Positions 51,287 through 59,960 are shown, counted from the first letter of the stretch. The stretch is 64,000 nt of DNA from Phenylobacterium conjunctum (GCF_042679085.1 NZ_JBHTLQ010000008.1:1-64000); one strand, 5' to 3'. The notes: a model not told the origin generated them from the letters alone. Numbers and translations: made by a program.

Positions 51287-51981
51287 ACCGACGCGACGCC
51301 GCGGTCGCCGAGCTGCAGGGCCGCATCGGCTACAGCTTCGCTGATCGCGAACTGCTGGAACGCGCCCTGACCCATTCCAGCGTCGGCAACGGCGCCACCA
51401 AGGTGCGCCACAATGAGCGGCTGGAGTTCCTGGGCGATCGGGTCCTCAACCTGATCGTCGCCGAGCACCTGGCGCAGCTGCAGCCCGAGGCCCGCGAAGG
51501 CGTGCTCTCCAAGCTGATGAACCAGCTGGTGAACTACCAGGCCTGCGCCGAGGTGGCTCGGGCCATCGGCCTGCCGGACGCCCTGCGGGTGGACGCCAGC
51601 GCCACCAAGGTGGGCGCGCGCGACAATGACCGGGTGCTGGGCGACGCCTGCGAGGCCCTGATCGCGGCCCTCTATATCGACGCTGGCCTGGAGGCGGCGC
51701 GGGGCTTCGTGCTGATGGCCTGGACCAAGGCCTTCTCCGAGCTGGATACGCCCCGGCTGAAGGATTCCAAGACATTGCTGCAGGAATGGGCTATGGCCCG
51801 CGGCCTGCCGGTTCCGCGCTACGAGGTCGTGGCGACCTCCGGCCCGGCCCACGCGCCCCGCTTCACCATCGAGGTCCAGCTCCAGGGCTATCCGCCCGAG
51901 CGGGCCGAGGGCGGGTCCAAGCGCGAGGCCGAGAAGGCCGCCGCCGAGCTGATGCTGAGGAAGAGAGACACCGCCCTATGA
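51283..51981 (+). CDS. rnc: Ribonuclease III
   Basis: A 232-residue double-strand-specific endoribonuclease that processes rRNA precursors and structured mRNAs. The signature NERLEFLGDRVLNLIVAEHL and the acidic DACEALIAALYIDAG give the metal site. The C-terminal dsRNA-binding domain includes PRFTIEVQLQGYPPERAEGG and SKREAEKAAAELML. Coupled to both lepB and era by four-base overlaps, as in many alphaproteobacteria. Confidence 0.97.
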   Translation: MNRRDAAVAELQGRIGYSFADRELLERALTHSSVGNGATKVRHNERLEFLGDRVLNLIVAEHLAQLQPEAREGVLSKLMNQLVNYQACAEVARAIGLPDALRVDASATKVGARDNDRVLGDACEALIAALYIDAGLEAARGFVLMAWTKAFSELDTPRLKDSKTLLQEWAMARGLPVPRYEVVATSGPAHAPRFTIEVQLQGYPPERAEGGSKREAEKAAAELMLRKRDTAL

Positions 51982-52922
51982 CTGTGGAACCCACCCGCGC
52001 CGGATTTTGCGCCATTATCGGCGCCCCCAATGCGGGCAAGTCCACCCTGACCAACCGTCTGGTGGGGGCCAAGGTCTCCATCGTGACCCAGAAGGTCCAG
52101 ACCACCCGCTTCCCCGTGCGCGGCGTCGCCATGTCCGGGACCGCCCAGATCGTGCTGGTCGACACCCCTGGGATCTTCGCGCCGCGCCGGCGGCTAGACC
52201 GGGCCATGGTGCGCGCCGCCTGGGGCGGGACCGAGGACGCCGACATCATCGTCCACCTGGTGGACGCCGCCGCCGAGATCGCTGTCGAGCAGGGCGACGC
52301 CAAGGCCGCCGACAAGCGGGCGCGGGTCGACGTGGACTCCATCGTCGAGGGCCTGAAAGCCTCGGGCAAGACCGCCGTCCTGGCGCTCAACAAGATCGAC
52401 GGGCTGAAGCGCGAGAACCTGCTCGCGATCACCCAAAGGCTTTTCGATACAGGCGTCTATTCCGACGTCTTCATGGTCTCCGCCGCGACCGGCGCGGGCG
52501 TCGATGACCTGTTGGCCCGCATCGTCCAGGCCCTGCCGGAAGGCCCCTGGTTCTATCCTGAGGACCAGACCGCCGACCTGCCGGCCCGCCTGCTGGCCGC
52601 CGAGATCACCCGCGAGAAGCTCTATCTACGCGTCCACGAGGAGCTGCCTTACGCGGCCGCTGTCGAGACCACCGCCTTTGAAGAGCGCAAGGACGGCTCG
52701 GCCCGGATCGAACAGACCATCTATGTGGAGCGCGAGAGCCAGCGCCCGATCATCCTGGGCAAGAACGGCCAGACCCTGAAGTGGATTGGCCAGAAGTCGC
52801 GCGAGGAGCTCACCGAACTGCTCGGCCGCACCGTGCACCTGTTCCTGACGGTCAAGGTCGACGAGACCTGGGCCGACAAGCGCGAGTTCTACGGCGACAT
52901 CGGCCTGGACTTCGACGTCTAG
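51978..52922 (+). CDS. era: GTPase Era
   Basis: A 314-residue GTPase needed for maturation of the 30S subunit; it binds the 3' end of 16S rRNA. G1 is IIGAPNAGKSTLTNRLVGAK, G3 is LVDTPGIFAPRRRLD and G4 is LALNKIDGLKRENL. The C-terminal KH domain includes QRPIILGKNGQTLKWIGQKS. The start ATG overlaps the rnc stop. An upstream in-frame extension inside rnc is rejected because it lacks coding support and a start signal. Confidence 0.97.
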   Translation: MTVEPTRAGFCAIIGAPNAGKSTLTNRLVGAKVSIVTQKVQTTRFPVRGVAMSGTAQIVLVDTPGIFAPRRRLDRAMVRAAWGGTEDADIIVHLVDAAAEIAVEQGDAKAADKRARVDVDSIVEGLKASGKTAVLALNKIDGLKRENLLAITQRLFDTGVYSDVFMVSAATGAGVDDLLARIVQALPEGPWFYPEDQTADLPARLLAAEITREKLYLRVHEELPYAAAVETTAFEERKDGSARIEQTIYVERESQRPIILGKNGQTLKWIGQKSREELTELLGRTVHLFLTVKVDETWADKREFYGDIGLDFDV

Positions 52923-52926
52923 CCCC

Positions 52927-53661
52927 ATGATGGAGTTCGAGGACGACGCCTTTGTCCTCGCCGCCCGGGCGCATGGCGAGACCGGGGCCATTGTCGAGTT
53001 CCTCACCGCCCGGCACGGCCGCTACGCCGCCCATGTGGCGGGCGGGGCGTCGCGGCGGATCAAGCCCTTCCTGCAGCCCGGCGCGCGGGTGATCCTGAAC
53101 TATCGCGCCCGCGTCTCCGACCAACTCGGCGCGGCCCAGCTGGAGCCGGTGGGCGAGGGGCCCTCCGCGCTGTTCGATGACCGCCTGGCGCTGGCCGGGT
53201 TGGCCGCCGCCGCGGCCGTCGCGGCCGGGGCCCTGCCGGAGCGCGAGCCGCATCCCGGCGCGTTCCTCGCCTTCGAGGCGCTGACCGACGCCCTGGTCCT
53301 GCCCGATATCTGGCCGGCGGTGTTCGTGCGGTTCGAGGCGGGCCTGTTGCAGGACCTGGGCTTTGGCCTGGACCTGTCCAAGTGCGCCGCCACCGGTTCG
53401 GTCGACGACCTGATCTATGTGAGCCCACGCACCGGACGCGCGGTCAGCCGCCAGGCGGGGGAGCCCTACAAGGACCGCCTGCTGATCCTGCCGCCCTTTA
53501 TGCTGTCGGCCCAGACCGGTCTGGCGGCGGGGGACATCGCCGCGGGGCTCGCGCTTACCGGCCATTTCCTGGAGGCCTTCATCTTCGGCCCTCTGAACCG
53601 GCCCCTGCCGCCAGCCAGGCTCTGGCTGGTCGATCGCCTGTCCGAGGCCCAGCGACTGTAG
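52927..53661 (+). CDS. recO: DNA repair protein RecO
   Basis: A 244-residue protein that loads RecA onto gaps with RecF and RecR. The N-terminal OB-fold is visible as AFVLAARAHGETGAIVEFLT and ARHGRYAAHVAGGASRRIKP. The helical C-terminal domain contains LGFGLDLSKCAATGSVDDLI and SPRTGRAVSRQAG; only one of the four Cys found in zinc-binding RecO proteins is present. Four bases after era, so in the lepB-rnc-era-recO transcript. Confidence 0.94.
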   Translation: MMEFEDDAFVLAARAHGETGAIVEFLTARHGRYAAHVAGGASRRIKPFLQPGARVILNYRARVSDQLGAAQLEPVGEGPSALFDDRLALAGLAAAAAVAAGALPEREPHPGAFLAFEALTDALVLPDIWPAVFVRFEAGLLQDLGFGLDLSKCAATGSVDDLIYVSPRTGRAVSRQAGEPYKDRLLILPPFMLSAQTGLAAGDIAAGLALTGHFLEAFIFGPLNRPLPPARLWLVDRLSEAQRL

Positions 53662-53678
53662 GTCTCAAGGCGGGGGGC

Positions 53679-53707
53679 TTGAAACGGAGGCCTGCCTGCC
53701 GCTATGG
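53679..53707 (+). promoter_or_regulatory. Probable metA promoter
   Basis: TTGAAA (53679-53684) and CTATGG (53702-53707) with a 17-base spacer lie just after the recO stop. The predicted transcript would start near 53714, at the 5' strand of the leader's closing stem. Confidence 0.5.
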
Positions 53708-53710
53708 AGA

Positions 53711-53789
53711 AGGCGCATCAAGAGTTGGGCCTAGCCCAACGCCAACCTGCTTCCCGAGCAAGGTGGCGCTCTCATCGAGAGGATGTGGC
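53711..53789 (+). ncRNA. Candidate SAM-I-clan riboswitch in the metA leader
   Basis: The leader folds into a closing stem P1 (CGCATC 53714-53719 with GATGTG 53782-53787), the conserved-looking AAGAG, hairpin P2 (GTTGGGC/GCCCAAC with loop CTA), hairpin P3 (GCC-A-ACCT-GC with GC-A-AGGT-GGC) and hairpin P4 (CTCTC/GAGAG). TCAAGAG, CAACC and AAGGTG at these places are hallmarks of the SAM-I aptamer, but P2 is too short for the usual kink-turn and pseudoknot. Downstream, GGCGG/CCGCC and ACGGG/CCCGT are mutually exclusive pairings before the metA ribosome binding site. Binding of S-adenosylmethionine would switch off methionine synthesis. Confidence 0.65.
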
Positions 53790-53859
53790 CGTGGCGGCAA
53801 ACAAACGGGTCTTCCCAAGTCTCCGCCCCGTGTCTCTGGTTCGCATCTAGGGGGCTTCC

Positions 53860-54783
53860 GTGCCGATCAAGATTCCCGACGCTCTTCCCGCCCGCGCCCG
53901 ACTGGAAGCCGAGGGCCTGGTGATCATGCGCGAGACGGACGCCGCGCGGCAGGACATCCGGCCGCTGCGGATCGCCTTGCTCAACCTGATGCCGGACAAG
54001 CCGAAGACCGAGACCCAGTTCGCGCGCCTGCTGGGCGCGACGCCGCTGCAGGTGGAGTTGTCTCTGGTCCGCCTGGCTAGCCACACCTCGCGCAACACCT
54101 CGGCCGAGCACCTGGACGCCTTCTACCGCACCTGGGACGAGGTGAAGGACCAGCGCTTCGACGGCTTCATCATCACCGGCGCGCCGGTGGAGACCCTGCC
54201 CTTCGAGCAGGTGGGCTATTGGGACGAGCTGCGCCGGATCTTCGACTGGACCGAGCAGCATGTGCACAGCTGCTTCAATGTCTGCTGGGGCGCCCAGGCG
54301 GCGCTGCAGCACTTCCATGGCGTGAAGAAGCACGTGCTGACCAAGAAGCTGTTCGGCGTCTTCCCGCACACCCTGACCGCGCCCGGTTCGCCCTATCTGC
54401 GCGGCCTGTCCGACGAGATCGATGTGCCGGTGTCGCGCTGGAGCGAGGTCCGCCGCGAGGACCTGCCGGCTGGCTCGGGCCTGAACGTGCTGATGGAGTC
54501 CGACGAGGCGGGCCTGTGCCTGATCGAGGACAGTCGCCGCCGTGGCCTGGCCATGTTCAACCACCTGGAATACGACGTCGGCACCCTGGGCGAGGAGTTC
54601 GAGCGCGACGTAGCCAAGGATCCCGCCACGCCGCCGCCGGCCTACTACTTCGATCCCGCGACGGGGCAGCCCAAGAACCGCTGGCGCAGCCACGGCCACC
54701 TGCTGTTCGGCAACTGGATCAACCAGATCTACCAGACCACGCCCTTCGACCTGGCGGCGATCGGGCGCGAGGCGGTCGGTTAG
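53860..54783 (+). CDS. metA: Homoserine O-acyltransferase MetA
   Basis: A 307-residue enzyme that acylates homoserine as the first committed step of methionine synthesis. Family blocks are RIALLNLMPDKPKTETQFAR, FDGFIITGAPVETLPFEQV, the catalytic Cys in SCFNVCWGAQAALQHFHG, and the His/Glu of FNHLEYDVGTLGEE. Whether succinyl- or acetyl-CoA is used depends on a single residue near the active site and was not decided. It starts at GTG with GGGGG upstream. A separate promoter and a riboswitch-like leader precede it, so it is controlled apart from recO. Confidence 0.95.
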   Translation: MPIKIPDALPARARLEAEGLVIMRETDAARQDIRPLRIALLNLMPDKPKTETQFARLLGATPLQVELSLVRLASHTSRNTSAEHLDAFYRTWDEVKDQRFDGFIITGAPVETLPFEQVGYWDELRRIFDWTEQHVHSCFNVCWGAQAALQHFHGVKKHVLTKKLFGVFPHTLTAPGSPYLRGLSDEIDVPVSRWSEVRREDLPAGSGLNVLMESDEAGLCLIEDSRRRGLAMFNHLEYDVGTLGEEFERDVAKDPATPPPAYYFDPATGQPKNRWRSHGHLLFGNWINQIYQTTPFDLAAIGREAVG

Positions 54784-54858
54784 CCGCGCCCCCTCGGGGG
54801 TGCGTTCCGCCGCGTCTGCCTCTAGAACAGTCGGTCAACTCCTCCCGATTGATTCGAC

Positions 54859-57111
54859 ATGTCCAAGCACGTTCCACCGCCGTCCGATGGCGACGGCGAC
54901 CGCATCATCGATGAGCCGCTGTCCGAGGCCCTGTCCCGGCGCTATCTGGCCTATGCGCTCTCGGTCATCACCGACCGCGCCCTGCCGGATGTCCGCGACG
55001 GCCTGAAGCCGGTGCAGCGGCGCGTGCTCTACGCCATGCGCGAGATGCGCCTGAACCCCGACTCCGCGGCGCGCAAGTGCGCCAAGGTGGTGGGCGAGGT
55101 GATGGGCGGCTATCACCCGCACGGCGACCAGTCGATCTATGACACCCTGGTCCGCATGGCCCAGGACTTCTCCCAGCGCTACATGCTGGTCGATGGCCAG
55201 GGCAACTTCGGCAATATCGACGGCGATAACGCCGCGGCCATGCGCTACACCGAGGCCAAGCTCACCGAGGCCGCGACCCTGCTGCTGGACGGCATCGACG
55301 AGAACGCCGTCGACTTCAAGCCGACCTATGACGGCCAGGACGAAGAGCCGGTGGTGCTGCCCACGGGCTTCCCGCACTTGCTGGCCAACGGCACCACGGG
55401 GATCGCCGTCGGCATGGCGACCTCGATCCCGCCGCACAACGCCGCCGAGCTGATCGACGCCTGCCTGCTGCTGCTGGACAACCGCCAGGCCACCACCGAA
55501 GACCTGATGGCCCACGTCCAGGGCCCGGACTTCCCCACCGGCGGCATCGTGGTCGAGCCCCGGACCTCGCTGCTGGAGACCTACGAGACCGGCCGCGGCG
55601 GCATCCGCCTGCGGGCGCGGTGGGACAAGGAAGACACCGGCCGCGGGACCTACCAGATCGTCGTCACCCAGATACCGTATCAGGTGAAGAAGGCCGACCT
55701 GGTCGAGCAGCTGGCCGGGCTGATCGAGAACAAGAAGGCCCCGCTGCTCGGCGACGTGCGCGACGAGAGCGCCGAGGACGTGCGCCTGGTGCTCGAGCCG
55801 AAAAACCGCAATGTCGAGCCTGAGGTGCTGATGGAGAGCCTGTTCAAGCTCTCCGACCTCGAGACCCGCTTCTCGGTGAACCTCAACGTCCTGGACGCCA
55901 AGGGCACGCCCGGCGTCATGGGCCTCAAGTCGATCCTGCTGGCCTTCCTGGATCACCGCCGCGAGGTGCTGATCCGCCGGGCCCGGTTCCGGCTGGATAA
56001 GATCGAAGCCCGTCTGCACATCCTGGACGGCTTGCTGATCGCCTATCTGAACCTGGATGAGGTGATCCGCATCGTCCGCTACGAGGACGAGCCCAAGGCC
56101 AAGCTGATCGAGACCTTCGGCCTGACCGAGATCCAGGCCGACGCCATCCTCAACACCCGCCTGCGCCAGCTGGCCCGGCTGGAGGAGATGGAGATCCGCC
56201 GCGAACACGCTGAACTGGCGGAAGAACGCGACGGCCTCCTGAAGCTGCTGGACTCCGAGAAGCAGCAGTGGCGGCTGGTGGGCGTGGGTCTGAAGGACGT
56301 CCGGGCGATCCTTGGTCCCGACACCGTCATCGGCAAGCGGCGCACCGGCTTCGCTGACGCCCCGCAGGTGGACGCTGAGGCCGCCATCGAGGCCATGATC
56401 GTGCGCGAGCCGATCACCGTCATCCTGTCCGAGCGTGGCTGGATCCGCGCCGCCAAGGGCAAGGTGGAGGATCCGTCCGAACTGAAGTTCAAGGAAGGCG
56501 ACAAGCTCGGCTTCCTGGTCCCGGCCGAGACCACCGACAAGCTGCTGATCTTCGCCTCCGACGGCCGGTTCTTCACCATCGGCTGCGACAAGCTGCCGGG
56601 CGCCCGCGGGCATGGCGAGCCGCTGCGGCTGATGATCGACCTCGACGACAAGACCGCCATCATCGACATCTTCCCGTTCAAAGCGGGGCAGAAGCGCGTG
56701 ATCGCCTCGAAGGAGGGCTACGGCTTCATCCTGCCTGAGGAGGAGTGCCTCTCCGCCCGCAAGGCCGGCAAGCAGGTGTTGAACGTCGGCGCCAAGGGCG
56801 CGGCCTTCGCCATGCCGGCCGCCGGCGACCACCTGGGCGTCATCGGCGACAACGGGAAGATCCTGATCTTCCCGCTGGCGGAGCTGCCGGAAATGCCGCG
56901 CGGCAAGGGCGTCAAGCTGCAGACCTACCGCGAGGGCGGGCTGCGCGACGCCATCGTCTTCAACGCCGAGGAGGGCGCGGCCTGGATCGATCCCGCTGGC
57001 CGCACCCGCGTCTGGCCGGAGTGGAAGGACTGGCTGGCCAAGCGCGCCGCCGCCGGCAAGCTGGCGCCCAAGGGCTTCCCGACCAGCAAGCGGTTCCGGC
57101 CGAAGGGCTGA
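54859..57111 (+). CDS. parC: DNA topoisomerase IV subunit A
   Basis: A 750-residue subunit that breaks and rejoins DNA to decatenate daughter chromosomes. The winged-helix/tower region has DVRDGLKPVQRRVLYAMREM, GGYHPHGDQSIYDTLVRMAQ, and the catalytic Tyr in DNAAAMRYTEAKL. The C-terminal beta-pinwheel has shorter GyrA-box-like repeats and lacks the canonical GyrA box, which supports ParC rather than GyrA. Its partner parE is not in the window. Confidence 0.95.
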   Translation: MSKHVPPPSDGDGDRIIDEPLSEALSRRYLAYALSVITDRALPDVRDGLKPVQRRVLYAMREMRLNPDSAARKCAKVVGEVMGGYHPHGDQSIYDTLVRMAQDFSQRYMLVDGQGNFGNIDGDNAAAMRYTEAKLTEAATLLLDGIDENAVDFKPTYDGQDEEPVVLPTGFPHLLANGTTGIAVGMATSIPPHNAAELIDACLLLLDNRQATTEDLMAHVQGPDFPTGGIVVEPRTSLLETYETGRGGIRLRARWDKEDTGRGTYQIVVTQIPYQVKKADLVEQLAGLIENKKAPLLGDVRDESAEDVRLVLEPKNRNVEPEVLMESLFKLSDLETRFSVNLNVLDAKGTPGVMGLKSILLAFLDHRREVLIRRARFRLDKIEARLHILDGLLIAYLNLDEVIRIVRYEDEPKAKLIETFGLTEIQADAILNTRLRQLARLEEMEIRREHAELAEERDGLLKLLDSEKQQWRLVGVGLKDVRAILGPDTVIGKRRTGFADAPQVDAEAAIEAMIVREPITVILSERGWIRAAKGKVEDPSELKFKEGDKLGFLVPAETTDKLLIFASDGRFFTIGCDKLPGARGHGEPLRLMIDLDDKTAIIDIFPFKAGQKRVIASKEGYGFILPEEECLSARKAGKQVLNVGAKGAAFAMPAAGDHLGVIGDNGKILIFPLAELPEMPRGKGVKLQTYREGGLRDAIVFNAEEGAAWIDPAGRTRVWPEWKDWLAKRAAAGKLAPKGFPTSKRFRPKG

Positions 57112-57113
57112 CC

Positions 57114-57142
57114 TTGCGTCGCCCCTGATCGGCGTCTACCTC
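57114..57142 (+). promoter_or_regulatory. Promoter of the first serine hydrolase gene (Caulobacter type)
   Basis: TTGCGTC and TCTACCTC are 14 bases apart, directly after the parC stop. The match to the Caulobacter TTGMCGS/GCTANAWC consensus is partial, but spacing and the CTACCTC core are identical in the promoter of the neighbouring paralogue. Confidence 0.5.
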
Positions 57143-57176
57143 GGACATACTGACAACTCGAAGAACGAGTCCGAGG
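57139..57176 (+). other. Inverted repeat before the first serine hydrolase gene
   Basis: CCTCGGA (57139-57145) is complementary to TCCGAGG (57170-57176), and inside it ACTCG pairs with CGAGT around AAGAA. The 3' arm is part of the ribosome binding region GAGGGGG. A similar repeat precedes the paralogue. Confidence 0.55.
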
Positions 57177-57187
57177 GGGACGCCAGG

Positions 57188-58510
57188 ATGCGTGGAATGC
57201 GGTTCGCCGCCGTGGCCTTTGGCGCGGCGGCCTTGGCCCTGGCTGGGCCGGTCATTGCGGTCGCCAAGGAGCCGGCGGCCAAGATCAGGACCGTGTCGCC
57301 GGAGAGCGTCGGGTTCGATTCCGCCCGCTTGAGCAAACTCGACGCCTACATGGCTGGCGCGGTGGACCGCAAGGTCGTCACCGGCATGACCACCCTGCTG
57401 GTTCGCCACGGCAAGGTTGTGGACTTCAAGACCTACGGCACGATGGACGGCCAGGCGCCGATGACGTCGGACGCCATCTTCCGCATCTATTCCATGTCCA
57501 AGCCGATCACCGGCGTGGCCATGATGATCCTCTTCGAAGAGGGCAAGTGGAAACTGGATGATCCGGTGACCAAGTTCATCCCGGAATTCAAGGACCTGAA
57601 GATCATGACCGGGGTCGACGCCGACGGCAAGCTGGTCACCGTGCCGGTGACCCGGCCGCCGACCATGCGCGAGATCATGAGCCACACCGCCGGCTTCGGC
57701 TATGGCCTGCAGACCCGCCATCCGGTGGACAAGCTGTTCCGCGAACGCGGCGTGCTGGGCTCGTCCAGCCTGCCGGAGATGATCGGCAAGATCGCCGACA
57801 TCCCGCTGATGTTCCAGCCGGGGACCAATTGGTCCTATTCGGTCAGCGTCGATATCCAGGGCTATCTGGTCGAGAAGATCTCGGGCCAGAAGTTCGGCGA
57901 TTTCCTGCAGTCGCGCATCTTCGGGCCGCTGCAGATGACGGACACCGGCTTCTACACAGGCGCTGACAAGGCCTCGCGCCTGGCCGCCCTCTACATGACC
58001 GACCCCAAGACGATGCAGATGGTCCCGGCGGTCGAGCTCTTCGGCAGCCCGCCGCCGGACTACACCAAGCCGCCGCGTCTGGAATCCGGCGGGGGCGGGC
58101 TCGTCTCCACCACCCGCGACTATGGCCGCTTCGCCCAGATGATCCTGAACAAGGGCGAGCTGGACGGGGTGCGCATCCTGGCGCCGGCCACGGTCGAGCT
58201 GATGGGCACGAACGTGATCCCGGACAAGGTGCTGGTCAGCTCCAACGGCACCAGCGCGGCGCGCTTTAACGAGGCCGTCGGCTTCGGCCTCGATTTCATG
58301 GTGGTCAATGATCCGCGCAAGGCCGGCTCGCTGGGCGGCGAGGGGGAGATGAGCTGGGGCGGGGCGGCCGGCACCTGGTTCTGGGTCGACCCGACCAACG
58401 ACCTTTACTTCGTCGGCATGATCCAGCGCCTGGGCGGCACGGGCGACGAAGACCTGCGGGACAAGGCCCGCGTCTTCACCTACCAGGCCCTCGTGAAGCC
58501 CGAAAAGTGA
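57188..58510 (+). CDS. Exported serine hydrolase, beta-lactamase/family VIII esterase type (paralogue 1)
   Basis: A 440-residue protein with signal peptide (MRFAAVAFGAAALALAGPVIAVA region). The class C beta-lactamase fold shows the nucleophile motif Ser-x-x-Lys in FRIYSMSKPITGVAMMILFE and the Tyr motif in NWSYSVSVDIQGYLVEK. The third motif is not KTG but WGGAAGTWFWVDP, as in family VIII carboxylesterases such as EstB. These enzymes hydrolyse short esters and sometimes beta-lactams or D-peptides; the substrate is unknown. The neighbouring downstream gene encodes a close paralogue of equal length. Confidence 0.9.
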   Translation: MRGMRFAAVAFGAAALALAGPVIAVAKEPAAKIRTVSPESVGFDSARLSKLDAYMAGAVDRKVVTGMTTLLVRHGKVVDFKTYGTMDGQAPMTSDAIFRIYSMSKPITGVAMMILFEEGKWKLDDPVTKFIPEFKDLKIMTGVDADGKLVTVPVTRPPTMREIMSHTAGFGYGLQTRHPVDKLFRERGVLGSSSLPEMIGKIADIPLMFQPGTNWSYSVSVDIQGYLVEKISGQKFGDFLQSRIFGPLQMTDTGFYTGADKASRLAALYMTDPKTMQMVPAVELFGSPPPDYTKPPRLESGGGGLVSTTRDYGRFAQMILNKGELDGVRILAPATVELMGTNVIPDKVLVSSNGTSAARFNEAVGFGLDFMVVNDPRKAGSLGGEGEMSWGGAAGTWFWVDPTNDLYFVGMIQRLGGTGDEDLRDKARVFTYQALVKPEK

Positions 58511-58517
58511 TCCCGCT

Positions 58518-58538
58518 CGCGGGCTGAACGCGCCCGCG
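58518..58538 (+). terminator. Possible terminator between the serine hydrolase paralogues
   Basis: CGCGGGC (58518-58524) pairs perfectly with GCCCGCG (58532-58538) around a seven-base loop, eight bases after the first gene's stop. No T-run follows, so the call is tentative. GTAACGCGCATTAC (58543-58556), a near-palindrome, lies just beyond. Confidence 0.35.
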
Positions 58539-58570
58539 AAATGTAACGCGCATTACCTTTCCCGATGGGG

Positions 58571-58599
58571 TTGCCGCGACGGCGCCCCATCGCTACCTC
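58571..58599 (+). promoter_or_regulatory. Promoter of the second serine hydrolase gene (Caulobacter type)
   Basis: TTGCCGC (58571-58577) fits TTGMCGS exactly and GCTACCTC (58592-58599) fits GCTANAWC in seven of eight positions, with 14 bases between. A perfect 8-bp inverted repeat CGATGGGG/CCCCATCG (58563-58570 and 58585-58592) brackets the -35 element and may be an operator. Confidence 0.65.
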
Positions 58600-58630
58600 G
58601 GGCATACCAAGAACTCTAAAAATTCCGAGG
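58596..58630 (+). other. Inverted repeat before the second serine hydrolase gene
   Basis: CCTCGG (58596-58601) and CCGAGG (58625-58630) repeat the arrangement seen before the first paralogue, again ending in a ribosome binding region (GAGGGGGG). The 5' arm overlaps the -10 element, so it may act as DNA operator rather than an RNA hairpin. Confidence 0.5.
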
Positions 58631-58637
58631 GGGGAAT

Positions 58638-59960
58638 ATGCGTGCGATGCGTCTCGCCGCCGTGGCCATGGCCGCGGCGGGCCTGAGCCTTGCTGGACCA
58701 GCGATTGTTGAAGCCAAGACACCCGCGGCCGCGGTCAAGACCGTGGCGCCCGAGAGCGTGGGGTTTGATTCCGCGCGCTTGAAGAAGCTGGATGACTACA
58801 TGGCCGGCGTCATCGCTCAGAAGCGGGTGGCCGGCATGACCACCCTGCTGGTGCGCCATGGCAAGGTGGTGGCGTTCAACACCTACGGCACGATGGACGG
58901 CCAGTCGCCCATGACCAAGGACGCCATCTTCCGCATCTATTCCATGAGCAAGCCGGTGACCGGCGTGGCCATGATGATCCTCTACGAGGAGGGCAAGTGG
59001 AAGCTGGACGACCCGGTGACCAAGTTCATCCCGGAGTTCCGCAATCTTAAGGTCATGACTGGCGTTGGTCCGGACGGAAAGCCCACCACGGTCCCGGTGA
59101 CCCGGCCGCCGACCATGCGCGAGATCATGAGCCACACCGCCGGCTTCGGGTACGGGCTGCAGATCCGCGAGCCGGTGGACAAGATGTTCCGCGAGCGCGG
59201 CGTGCTCTGGTCGGCCGACCTGCCGGACATGATCGGCAAGGTCGCGGACATCCCGCTGAAGTTCCAACCGGGGACCGACTGGTCCTATTCCATCGCCGTC
59301 GATATCCAGGGCTACCTGGTGGAGAAGCTGTCGGGCCAGAAGCTCGGCGACTTCATGCAGTCGCGGATCTTCGGCCCGCTGAAGATGACCGACACCGGCT
59401 TCTATACCGGCGCTGACAAGGCCTCGCGCCTGGCCAAGCTCTACCAGACCGATATCCGCACCTGGCAGATGGTCCCGGCCACCGAACTGTTCGGCGGCGC
59501 GGTCCCCGACTACACGAAGAAGCCGACCCTGGAGTCCGGCGGCGGCGGCCTGGTCTCAACCACGGTCGACTATGGCCGCTTCGCCCAGATGCTGCTGAAC
59601 AAGGGCGAACTGGATGGCGCGCGCATCCTGGCCCCGGCGACCGTCGAGCTTATGGGGACGAACGTGATCCCCAAGCCGGTGCTGGAGACCCTCAGCGCCA
59701 AGCAGGGGGGCAGCTTCAGCGACGCGGTTGGCTTCGGCATGGACGTCATGGTGGTCAACGACGCCCGTAAGGCCGGCTCGATCAGCGGCGACGGCGAGAT
59801 GAGCTGGGGCGGGGCGGCCGGCACCTGGTTCTGGGTGGATCCGACCAACGATCTCTACTTCGTGGGCATGGTCCAGCGCCTGGGCGGCACCGGCGGTGAG
59901 GACCTGCAGATCATGTCGCGCCTCTTGACCTATCAGGCCCTGGTGAAGCCCGAAAACTAG
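58638..59960 (+). CDS. Exported serine hydrolase, beta-lactamase/family VIII esterase type (paralogue 2)
   Basis: A 440-residue protein that aligns along its whole length with the preceding gene, for example YSMSKPVTGVAMMILYEEGK, PPTMREIMSHTAGFGYGLQI and WSYSIAVDIQGYLVEKLSGQ, and ends in the same WGGAAGTWFWVDP block. The signal peptide is LAAVAMAAAGLSLAGPAIVEA-type. The two genes are a tandem duplication, including their promoters, with most changes in the signal peptide and in the loop ATELFGGAVPDYTKK. Separate promoters suggest that each copy is expressed on its own. Substrate unknown. Confidence 0.9.
   Translation: MRAMRLAAVAMAAAGLSLAGPAIVEAKTPAAAVKTVAPESVGFDSARLKKLDDYMAGVIAQKRVAGMTTLLVRHGKVVAFNTYGTMDGQSPMTKDAIFRIYSMSKPVTGVAMMILYEEGKWKLDDPVTKFIPEFRNLKVMTGVGPDGKPTTVPVTRPPTMREIMSHTAGFGYGLQIREPVDKMFRERGVLWSADLPDMIGKVADIPLKFQPGTDWSYSIAVDIQGYLVEKLSGQKLGDFMQSRIFGPLKMTDTGFYTGADKASRLAKLYQTDIRTWQMVPATELFGGAVPDYTKKPTLESGGGGLVSTTVDYGRFAQMLLNKGELDGARILAPATVELMGTNVIPKPVLETLSAKQGGSFSDAVGFGMDVMVVNDARKAGSISGDGEMSWGGAAGTWFWVDPTNDLYFVGMVQRLGGTGGEDLQIMSRLLTYQALVKPEN

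Noticed and set aside
53662..53859. SAM-II riboswitch before metA, the usual alphaproteobacterial element
   Set aside because: The SAM-II consensus pseudoknot sequence was not found; the leader fits a SAM-I-like layout instead.
54835..56832. Open frame of 665 codons opposite parC
   Set aside because: Antisense shadow of parC with low-complexity Gln/Leu/Asp/Gly composition and no motif.
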